Below are positions 25,456 through 32,981 of a stretch of 35,419 nt of DNA, piece after piece; within the stretch, counting starts at the first letter, position 1; every line of letters starts with the position of its first letter. Made by a program: the position numbers and the translations under genes. Location of the stretch: contig SBHD01000009.1 in the NCBI GenBank assembly GCA_006226345.1, forward strand, positions 1-35,419. Direction: 5' to 3'. The DNA is from Bacteroidota bacterium. Lineage in GTDB: Bacteria; Bacteroidota; Bacteroidia; Chitinophagales; Saprospiraceae. The notes beneath the pieces were generated by a model. That model was given only the letters and a program-made list of their open reading frames with translations, was not told where the DNA came from and searched no databases.

Positions 25456-26076
25456 ATGCTTACTGTACGCACCTTCTTCATCCCGGTATTCCTGTTGCTT
25501 TGCAGCGCCCTGCTGCAGGGGCAATCTGCGCAGGACCGTACGAATTTGCAGCGCGACCTGGAAACCTACCGCCGGGCGACGATGAACCTGGAGTATGACA
25601 GTTTGCTGTCGTTCATGCCACCCAAGCTGCTCGCGCTGGCTCCACCGGAACAGCTTAAGGCCCAGATTGAAGGGGCCTTCGACAATGAAATGCTTTACAT
25701 GGTGCTGGACTCCATGGTTTATGGGGAGGTCCCGCCGGTGTCCAAGACTGGAGACTATTTGTATGCGTTGGTGTCGTATACCGGGCACATGCAAATGCAT
25801 TTTAAGCAAGAGCGGGATTCTGCTTTTTTAAATATGATGGTACCGGCATTGGAGGCTCAGTTTTCCAAGGGAAGTGTAACCATTATGGAGGCCGATGATA
25901 AGAACTTTCTGTCCATAGACCTGCAGCAAAAGAACCTGATCGCTTTTAAGGCGTCGGACTTTGATACCTGGAAGTTTATCGAGGATAAACGCAGTCCCGG
26001 CACAGAAGAAACCGACTCACAGATGATGTTGCTGAACATGGTCGTGCCGGCTGAAATCCTCGACGCTACTAAGTAA
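25456..26076 (+). CDS. Exported protein of unknown function
   Basis: The product has 206 residues from MLTVRTFFIPVFLLL, a signal peptide ending L-L-Q-G-Q at about 22. The frame is open back to 25297, but that would overlap the previous gene and the terminator. After the signal there is a helical region (D-R-T-N-L-Q-R-D-L-E-T-Y-R-R-A) and then a mixed alpha/beta domain containing F-M-P-P-K-L-L-A-L. The pattern resembles small periplasmic proteins of Bacteroidota, but I do not recognise a named family. A hairpin CCTGTT/AACAGG (26078-26094) stands just after the stop codon. Confidence 0.75.
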   Translation: MLTVRTFFIPVFLLLCSALLQGQSAQDRTNLQRDLETYRRATMNLEYDSLLSFMPPKLLALAPPEQLKAQIEGAFDNEMLYMVLDSMVYGEVPPVSKTGDYLYALVSYTGHMQMHFKQERDSAFLNMMVPALEAQFSKGSVTIMEADDKNFLSIDLQQKNLIAFKASDFDTWKFIEDKRSPGTEETDSQMMLLNMVVPAEILDATK

Positions 26077-26178
26077 ACCTGTTTTCCGAACAGGAAGATC
26101 AAACAATCAGCATCCGGTTTAACCGGTTCGCCAATAGCCCATTATATACCCAATACCCCCTTTATTTAAATCAACCGT

Positions 26179-26844
26179 ATGCGCAACCTGACTCACTTTG
26201 CCTGCCTGCTGGCATTTCTTATGGCCTCTGCTCTGTATGGTCAGGGTAGCCGTGTGTCCGGTTCGCTCTTTGGTGGAGCAGCATTCTCGACCGTTCATCC
26301 GGATCCGAGCGACGCTTTTGAGCCGCATTTTCGTACGGGGTATGTGGCCGGCGTACAAATTCGCTGGATGATTTCGGAACACTGGGGCTTGCCGCTGAAC
26401 CTGCAGCTTGCCCAGCGGGGATATTATTACAACACGGAAGGAACATTCCTTCTGGGAGATAACGGCCAGCTCGGTCTGTACCGCGGTCGCATCGATTACC
26501 GGTTGGGCTATCTCGAAATGATCCCGCAGGTGGAGTGGCAGCCGGTCGGATATTTCGGTATCGCCGCAGGCCCCTATTTGTCCTATCGAATGACGGAGGA
26601 GGTGCAATACGGCGAGGTGGTCGACTGGACGGATACCAAAGAATACGAACTCTATAAGGATACGGATTTCGGTATTGCAGCAAGGCTCCAAGCCACATAT
26701 GGACGAATATCGGCCTTTGCCGGTTTTCAGTTTGGCCTGGCGGATATTTCGAATATAACCCTTACTGATGCGAATGGACAGCCGGTACGGTCCCTGGGAC
26801 TTAAAAACCGGTCGGTTTCAACCGGGTTGGCATTCCGGATCTGA
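26179..26844 (+). CDS. Outer-membrane beta-barrel protein, porin/PorT-like
   Basis: The 221-residue protein has a signal peptide (ends L-Y-G-Q at about 22) followed by alternating amphipathic strands ending in aromatic residues: G-Y-V-A-G-V-Q-I-R-W, G-Y-L-E-M-I-P-Q-V-E-W, Y-F-G-I-A-A-G-P-Y-L-S-Y-R and the C-terminal V-S-T-G-L-A-F-R-I. This is the pattern of the small 8-stranded barrels common in Bacteroidota (outer membrane protein beta-barrel/PorT-like domain). A 13-bp palindrome CCGGTT-T-AACCGG (26114-26126) lies in its upstream spacer. The function is not determinable from sequence. Confidence 0.82.
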   Translation: MRNLTHFACLLAFLMASALYGQGSRVSGSLFGGAAFSTVHPDPSDAFEPHFRTGYVAGVQIRWMISEHWGLPLNLQLAQRGYYYNTEGTFLLGDNGQLGLYRGRIDYRLGYLEMIPQVEWQPVGYFGIAAGPYLSYRMTEEVQYGEVVDWTDTKEYELYKDTDFGIAARLQATYGRISAFAGFQFGLADISNITLTDANGQPVRSLGLKNRSVSTGLAFRI

Positions 26845-26913
26845 GATGGCCAAATAAAAAAACGATCAAATCATACTACTCGAAAACCTTAAAGTAAAAA
26901 CTGACTTTCTACT

Positions 26914-29328
26914 ATGCATGTAATCAAACGCTCCGGACGCAAAGAGAACGTGTCATTCGATAAGATCACGGCACGCCTGCGCAAACTATGCTACGGGCTG
27001 GACACCAGCTACGTCAACATCATCGAAGTATCGAAAAAGGTCATTATGGGCCTGTACGACGGTGTGACCACTGTCGAACTCGATAACTTGGCTGCTGAAA
27101 CCGCTGCCACTATGGCCACCATCCATCCGGATTATGCTAAAATGGCTGCCCGGATCGCTGTCAGCAACCTGCACAAGGAAACCGACAAGTCGTTCAGCAA
27201 AGTTGTACAGCTGCTGTACAAATATGTCGACCCCAAAACCGGGGACCGCGCCGGCCTGATCGGCGAGGACACCTACAAGGTCGTGCAGAAATACAAAGAC
27301 CGGCTGGATAGCTCCATTATTTACGACCGCGATTTTGAATTTGATTACTTCGGTTTCAAGACCCTCGAGCGTTCCTACCTGATGCGGATGGATGGCAAGG
27401 TGGTCGAACGCCCCCAGCACATGTTCATGCGCGTGGCTGTTGGTATTCATGGGGAAGATATCGAAGCGGCTATCGAAACATACAACCTGATGAGCGAGCG
27501 GTGGTTTATCCATGCCACTCCCACGCTCTTTAATGCTGGCTCTCCCAAACCACAGCTATCGTCCTGCTTCCTGCTGAGCATGACGGAGGACTCGATCAAC
27601 GGTATTTTCGAAACGCTTAAGCGTTGCGCCCTGATCTCCCAGAGCGCCGGTGGTATCGGACTGAGTATTCACAATGTCCGCGCCACAGGATCGTACATCA
27701 AAGGTACTGGCGGTACGTCCAACGGTATTATCCCCATGTTGCGGGTGTTCAATGATTCGGCCCGTTATGTCGATCAGGGTGGTGGTAAGCGTAAAGGGGC
27801 ATTCGCCGTGTACCTGGAGCCCTGGCATGCCGATATTTTTGAATTCCTGGAGTTGAAGAAAAACCACGGTAAGGAAGAGATGCGCGCCCGCGACCTGTTC
27901 TACGCCATGTGGATCTGCGACCTGTTCATGGAACGGGTCAAAGAAGATGCCGAGTGGTCGCTGTTCTGCCCGAATGAAGCACCGGGCCTGTTCGACGTGT
28001 ATGGCGGCGAATTTGAGGCCCTGTACCATAAATACGAGCAGGAGGGCCGCGCCCGCAAGACGGTAAAAGCCCGCGACCTGTGGAATGCGATCCTGGAAAG
28101 TCAGATCGAGACCGGTACGCCCTACATCCTGTACAAGGACGCCGCCAACCGGAAGAGCAATCAGCAGAACCTGGGTACTATCCGGTCGTCCAATCTGTGC
28201 ACCGAGATCATTGAATATACCGCTCCGGATGAGGTTGCGGTATGTAACCTGGCCAGTATCGCCCTGCCGAAGTTCGTTAAAGACGGGGTGTATGACTTCA
28301 AACGGCTCTATGAAATCACCCGCGTGGTCACCCGCAACCTGAACAAGGTGATCGATATTAACTACTACCCGATCCCGGAGGCCCATCGTTCCAACATGCG
28401 CCACCGCCCGATCGGCCTGGGCGTACAGGGTTTGGCTGATGCCTTTATCCTGATGCGTATGGCTTTTGATTCGCCGGAAGCCCGCCAGCTGAACAAGGAT
28501 ATTTTTGAAACGATCTATTTCGCTGCCATGACGGAAAGTTGTGCCCTGGCGGAAAAAGACGGTGCCTATGAAACGTTCCCGGGCTCACCGCTCAGCAAAG
28601 GTCAGTTCCAGTTTGACCTATGGGGTGTTCAGCCGTCGGATCGCTGGGATTGGGAAAACCTGCGCAAACAGGTAACCAAGCACGGCGCCCGTAATTCCCT
28701 GCTGGTGGCGCCGATGCCTACAGCCAGTACGAGCCAGATCCTGGGCAATACCGAATGTTTCGAACCCTACACCTCCAACCTGTACACCCGCCGTACGCTT
28801 GCCGGTGAGCATATTGTCGTGAACAAGTACCTGATGCACGACCTGGTGCGCCTGGGCCTGTGGAACGAAGAAATGCGCGAAGCCATCATGGCAGCCAATG
28901 GTTCCGTACAGGGTATTGAAGATATCCCGGAAGAGATCCGGGCTATGTATAAGACGGCATACGAACTCAGTCAGAAAGTTATCCTCGACATGGCTGCCGA
29001 CCGCGGCGCCTACATCTGCCAAAGCCAATCCCTGAATGTGTTCATGGAAGCACCGACTTTTGCCAAGTTGTCCTCCATGCACTTCTACGCCTGGCAGAAA
29101 GGCCTGAAAACAGGTATGTACTACCTGCGCTCCAAGGCAGCAACCGACCCGATCAAGTTTACGCTCAGCGACAAGCACCAGCAGAAGTTCGTGGCCAACA
29201 AGGTCACCAACGAAGCCGTAGTCAAAGTAGAAAAAGAGGCGCCGCAGATGTCTGCCCTGACACCCGACCAGGTAGAAGGCAAGATCTGCAGCCTCGACGA
29301 TCCGGACTGCGAAGCGTGCTCCGCGTAA
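26914..29328 (+). CDS. nrdA: Class Ia ribonucleotide reductase, large (catalytic) subunit
   Basis: This 804-residue subunit reduces NDPs to dNDPs. Residues 1-92 form an ATP-cone ([15 protein letters not shown]), the overall activity site for ATP/dATP control. The catalytic residues fall at C218 (S-S-C-F-L-L), N427, C429 (thiyl radical, N-L-C-T-E), E431 and C444 ([11 protein letters not shown]); from memory these are the same numbers as in mammalian R1. The radical-transfer tyrosine pair is in K-T-G-M-Y-Y-L-R. The C-terminal tail has the redox pair C-E-A-C, preceded by another cysteine. It is separated from nrdB by a terminator and three genes. No clear promoter is visible in the 69-bp spacer upstream, so it may be transcribed with the OMP gene. 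Confidence 0.97.
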   Translation: MHVIKRSGRKENVSFDKITARLRKLCYGLDTSYVNIIEVSKKVIMGLYDGVTTVELDNLAAETAATMATIHPDYAKMAARIAVSNLHKETDKSFSKVVQLLYKYVDPKTGDRAGLIGEDTYKVVQKYKDRLDSSIIYDRDFEFDYFGFKTLERSYLMRMDGKVVERPQHMFMRVAVGIHGEDIEAAIETYNLMSERWFIHATPTLFNAGSPKPQLSSCFLLSMTEDSINGIFETLKRCALISQSAGGIGLSIHNVRATGSYIKGTGGTSNGIIPMLRVFNDSARYVDQGGGKRKGAFAVYLEPWHADIFEFLELKKNHGKEEMRARDLFYAMWICDLFMERVKEDAEWSLFCPNEAPGLFDVYGGEFEALYHKYEQEGRARKTVKARDLWNAILESQIETGTPYILYKDAANRKSNQQNLGTIRSSNLCTEIIEYTAPDEVAVCNLASIALPKFVKDGVYDFKRLYEITRVVTRNLNKVIDINYYPIPEAHRSNMRHRPIGLGVQGLADAFILMRMAFDSPEARQLNKDIFETIYFAAMTESCALAEKDGAYETFPGSPLSKGQFQFDLWGVQPSDRWDWENLRKQVTKHGARNSLLVAPMPTASTSQILGNTECFEPYTSNLYTRRTLAGEHIVVNKYLMHDLVRLGLWNEEMREAIMAANGSVQGIEDIPEEIRAMYKTAYELSQKVILDMAADRGAYICQSQSLNVFMEAPTFAKLSSMHFYAWQKGLKTGMYYLRSKAATDPIKFTLSDKHQQKFVANKVTNEAVVKVEKEAPQMSALTPDQVEGKICSLDDPDCEACSA

Positions 29329-29330
29329 TT

Positions 29331-29418
29331 AATGATGAGCGATGAATGATACATGATGAATGGATACACCTCTCCGGATGGCGGACCATTCATCATTCAT
29401 CATTTATCATTCATCATT
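29331..29418. repeat. Inverted repeat made of GATGAAT heptamers behind nrdA
   Basis: Two 33-bp arms (29331-29363 and 29386-29418) match as inverted copies at 28 of 33 positions around a 22-bp loop. Each arm consists of about four 7-bp units (GATGAAT or its complement ATTCATC). The left arm starts 2 bp after the nrdA stop, so the nrdA message would end in a long hairpin. No T-run follows directly. Confidence 0.75.
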
Positions 29419-29623
29419 AAAGAAACGTTTAATCCCCTCCACTATCCGGTCAGCGGGCGAACTCAGGCAGACTAGCCCCTGCGGGTAAGGTATACACCGG
29501 ACAACAGCACCGGACGTTGGTTAAGACCAGGGTTACTTTTTTTGTACCCTTCACGCTTTTCCCACACTTTTCCAAACCGGTCGGCCCCTGCGTTTCTGGT
29601 GCTCGATGGTATCGGTAGAGCAT
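29419..29623. other. Gene-free stretch between the nrdA repeat and the terminator
   Basis: No coding frame is convincing. A possible fold exists: CCGGT (29446-29450) pairs with ACCGG (29496-29500) around CAG-C-GGGC (29451-29458) pairing with GCCCCTG (29475-29481). CACCGGAC occurs twice (29495-29502 and 29508-29515). No known RNA family is recognised, and no promoter is seen. Confidence 0.3.
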
Positions 29624-29662
29624 TAAAAAAAAGCGCTCCTGGATGAAGGAGCGCTTTTTTAA
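29624..29662. terminator. Bidirectional intrinsic terminator
   Basis: A 14-bp stem AAAAAAGCGCTCCT/AGGAGCGCTTTTTT (29627-29640 and 29647-29660) with a 6-nt loop has T-runs on both strands. It lies 296 bp after nrdA and 120 bp before the receptor gene, so it can close the nrdA transcript on the plus strand. Confidence 0.9.
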
Positions 29663-29712
29663 TAAAAGCGGGAACGGTCTCCGGGTTTTCTTTTTCCCGG
29701 AATTTTACCTCC

Positions 29713-29741
29713 TTTCAAATTTCCGGAAAACATTAGGTTTG
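29713..29741 (+). promoter_or_regulatory. Possible promoter of the interrupted receptor gene
   Basis: TAGGTTTG (29734-29741) is a perfect -7 element; the upstream partner is only TTTC (29713-29716) at 17 bp. The start point would be near 29748, about 33 bp before the ATG. An inverted repeat CCGGAA/TTCCGG (29697-29702 and 29721-29726) spans the -33 region. Confidence 0.45.
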
Positions 29742-29780
29742 TATTCTGTCCCCACTTTTTCATCTTTTAAACATACCTGA

Positions 29781-32216
29781 ATGAAAACTCCTGCACTTGT
29801 CCTGTCCATTGGCCTGCTGTTCTCTGGTCTTTTCCCGATTCCCACCCTGCAAGCCCAAAATCAGGTTTCCGGACTGGTTACGGATATTGCGGGTGCGCCT
29901 CTGGCCTATGCCAATGCCCTTTTGTTATCTGCCGCCGACAGTTCGTTGGTTCGGGGCATGTTCACCTCCGAAGGCGGGACGTATGTTTTCGAAAATATTC
30001 CGTCCGGAACCTTCTTGCTGCGCTTTTCCATGCTGGGCTACCAGGAGATCACCACACCGGCCTTTTCACTGGAGCGCAACGCCCGTAAAAAGATGGAAGT
30101 CGTTACCCTTGGCGAAAATACGACCGCCATCCGGGAGGTCGAGATCACGGCCAAACGGCCATTCCTGGAGCAGAAGATCGACCGTGCGGTGGTCAACGTC
30201 GCTAACACGATCACCTATGCAGGCGGTTCGGCACTGGCGGTCCTGCAGCGCTCACCCGGCGTACAGGTCAATTTGCAGAGCAAGTCCATTTCACTAGCCG
30301 GTAAGGCCGGTGTGGTGGTCATGATCAATGGCAAGATCGAGCGGTTGCCGATGGATGCAGTAGTGGATATGCTGTCCGGGATGAATGCCGATAATATCGA
30401 CCATATCGAGCTGATCCATTCGCCGCCGGCCAATTTCGAGGCCTAAGGGAATGCGGGGATCATCAATATCGTGCTGAAAAAGGCTGCAGGAGACGGGGTC
30501 AACGGAGGCTATTCCGCCAAGGCCGGTTATGGCCGGGGGGGCAAATACGGCGGCGGCCTGTATTTTAATTACCGGAAAAACAAGGTCAACTGGTTCGGGA
30601 ACTACGACCATGATTATACCCTCAACCCCCAGGTGTTTACCAACTACCGGGCGGTGCAGCAGGGAGCGGATTACCTGGAAACCGACACGTACAGCGATCG
30701 CCCGCATACGCCCACCACTACCCAGACCGCCCGCCGGGGTGCCGATTTTCAGATCGGCCGCAATACGGTGCTGGGAGTACTCGGTACCTTTTTTGACCGC
30801 AACTGGTATATGGAAGCGGTCAACAGCACGACCTATTCCCGGAACCAGCTGGTAGAAAGCCGACTTGTCATGCCCAACACCGAGACCAACCACAACCGGG
30901 CTTTTTCCGGCAATGTCAATTTGGCCCACACCTTTGCAAAAAAGCAAACCCTCAGCCTGGACCTCGATTACATCCGGTATAATATGAAAAACCCCTCCTA
31001 ATACGACCTGCACCGGCAGGATGGGGCGGGAAACGATACCGAGCGGAGCGAACTCCGGTTTAACAAGGAAACACCGATCGGGATCGCCGTGGCCAAAGCA
31101 GACTACAGCATTCCCATGGGTAATGACATGAAGCTGGAAGCCGGCGGCAAATTCACCGACCTGCGGTTTGACAACGATGTGCGCCTCGAAAGCCGGGAGT
31201 CGCAACAGGCCTGGATCGTCGACCCGGAATTCACGAGCCTGTTCCGGCTCCGGGAAAAGGTTGCCGGCCTGTACGCCACATTTTCCACCAAACTGGGGCC
31301 GCAAACCGAACTGAAGGCCGGTGTCCGGTATGAGTACACCGATACCAACCTCGGGTCGGACGAAGAACCTGACGTGGTGGACCGCGAATACGGATCCTGG
31401 TTTCCCAGTGTGTTCCTGACCCGGAAGCTGACGGAGCACACGAGCCTCAATTTGTCGTACAGCCGGCGTATCCAGCGGCCCACGATCCGGCAGCTGGCGC
31501 CCTGGCTGATCTTCAGCGACCCGACCACGATCCAGACCGGTAACCCGGCCGTACAACCGGCCTTTACCGATGCGGTCAACCTCAACTATACGTTCAGGTC
31601 GCTGCATGTGGGTGCTTCGTACGGCCTGATCCACGCATCCATCCGGAGGGTTCCAAAAGTGGACCAGGTAACCAACCGGCAGCTGAACATATCGGATAAT
31701 CTCGATTTTGAACAGGTTGCCGGTATCAATATTTCCATTCCCCTGCATCCGGCCACCTGGTGGGAGGTGAACAGTAACCTGTTCTCCAATTACCGGGAGA
31801 TCAATTTCAAACTGGAAGACCTGCCCGTTCAACTCCATAATATCGAGTACGGTTTTAACGTGCAGAACACCATCCGGCTGCCGCACCGCCTTACCCTGGA
31901 AGTATCCGGCAATTTTAATTCGCCGGGGTATTGGGGTACCGCTTACTGGAAAGCCACCGGCTCGCTGGATATCGGACTGGAAAAAAACCTGGGGGATAAA
32001 TGGGGTAAACTGCGGTTCAATGCCACCGACCTGTTTATGTCGACCAACTGGTTCGGCACCACCGATCAGCCAGAAGCCAATCTGTACGTGCGGTCGTCGT
32101 TCCAGTTCGCCGAGCGGGTGTTTATGCTGTCCTGGGCGAATACGTTCGGGAACAAAAAGGTAAAATCGGCCCGGAAACGAAAGACCGGCGGGGAGGAGGA
32201 AATGCAGCGGATCTGA
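29781..32216 (+). pseudogene. TonB-receptor-like outer-membrane beta-barrel protein, interrupted by two in-frame TAA codons
   Basis: A single reading frame of 812 codons encodes a full family member: signal peptide (about 1-27); CarboxypepD_reg-like domain (about 28-110, V-S-G-L-V-T-D-I-A-G-A-P-L-A-Y-A-N-A); plug (about 125-235); and a long beta-barrel ending near 811 (outer-membrane beta-barrel family with carboxypeptidase-like N-terminus). Codon 222 (30444-30446) is TAA where relatives have Glu in A-E-G-N-A-G-I-I-N-I; codon 407 (30999-31001) is TAA after N-P-S. Both stops are in the same frame, with no insertion or deletion elsewhere. Each can arise by one base change (for example GAA to TAA). 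TAA is a normal stop in neighbouring genes. The most likely reading is a recent pseudogene; readthrough or sequencing error are alternatives. Confidence 0.85.
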
Positions 32217-32228
32217 TAGGTGGGAGGT

Positions 32229-32981
32229 TTAAACTCCCTTGAGAAAACGGTTGAAATGCCGCACGAAATTGTCCAGTTTCTGGGCGGAGACGTCAATTGT
32301 GGTATTATTGATGAGGTGGACTTTTCCGGTGCGACCGACACGTTCGTAGCGGCGCACGTAGCTGAGGTTGACCAGAAAACTGTGGTGGGTGCGACAGAAA
32401 AGTGCGTCAGGGAGTTCGGATTCGACTTCTTTCAGGTTTTTATATGCAGAATACCGGTCGAACTTACCCTCGTGCAGGGTGTAGAAGTTTGTGCAGGATC
32501 CGTCGGCCTGGCAGTAGACCAGATCGGTGTGTCGCACGACGATATTGCCTTTGCGCATATCGCTGAGTAAAAGGCCGCGGTGTTGCGGCGTGGATGTGAC
32601 CGGGCTTGCGGCAGACCGGGCAATAGCGATTTGTACCGCCTGGACGAGTTCGGCAGTTTTATATGGCTTGACCAGATACGCCCAGGGTTGGACGTCATTA
32701 ATTGCTTTTATAGCATATTGGGCATGGGCAGTAGTGAATATAACCCCAAAATCAAGGTGCCTGGTGCGGTCCAGGAAATCAAAGCCATTGCCGTAGGGTG
32801 GCATTTCAATATCCAGGAAAACCACTTCCGGTTGGTATTGTTCTGCGGAAAGCACGCCTTGCTCAACACTGTTGGCCACATGGGCTATGTTCACCATCGG
32901 GCAGTATTCTTTGAGCATACCCCGCAGGGTTTTGGCGGCGCTGGCTTCATCATCAATGATAATGGCGTTAATCCGTTTCAT
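32229..32981 (-). CDS. LytTR-family response regulator
   Basis: This 250-residue transcription factor is the output of a two-component system. The receiver domain spans 1-125: acidic pair D10-D11, phospho-acceptor D57 in V-F-L-D-I-E-M-P, T84-T85 in I-F-T-T-A-H-A, and lysine of L-V-K-P-Y-K near 106. A linker follows, then a LytTR DNA-binding domain (about 145-250) with L-V-Y-C-Q-A-D-G-S-C-T-N-F-Y and F-C-R-T-H-H-S-F-L-V-N-L-S-Y-V. Its ATG overlaps the end of the kinase gene by 4 bp, so the two are translationally coupled. It converges on the interrupted receptor gene with 12 bp between them. Its target genes cannot be told from the sequence. Confidence 0.95.
   Translation of the reverse strand: MKRINAIIIDDEASAAKTLRGMLKEYCPMVNIAHVANSVEQGVLSAEQYQPEVVFLDIEMPPYGNGFDFLDRTRHLDFGVIFTTAHAQYAIKAINDVQPWAYLVKPYKTAELVQAVQIAIARSAASPVTSTPQHRGLLLSDMRKGNIVVRHTDLVYCQADGSCTNFYTLHEGKFDRYSAYKNLKEVESELPDALFCRTHHSFLVNLSYVRRYERVGRTGKVHLINNTTIDVSAQKLDNFVRHFNRFLKGV

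Noticed and set aside
29419-29623. tRNA, SRP RNA or tmRNA in the spacer after nrdA
   Set aside because: No cloverleaf, no SRP GGAAGGAAGC-type core and no tmRNA ends were found on either strand.
30294-31886. 530-codon open frame on the minus strand
   Set aside because: It is antisense to the interrupted receptor gene, whose frame encodes clear family motifs; the antisense product resembles nothing and has no start signals.
29781-32216. TAA reassigned to an amino acid in this organism
   Set aside because: rpsO, pnp, nrdA, mazG and the LytTR gene all end properly at TAA, so reassignment is not tenable.
29781-32216. Three separate genes instead of one interrupted gene
   Set aside because: All three pieces lie in one frame and are consecutive parts of one family; the apparent restarts are internal GTG codons without signals.
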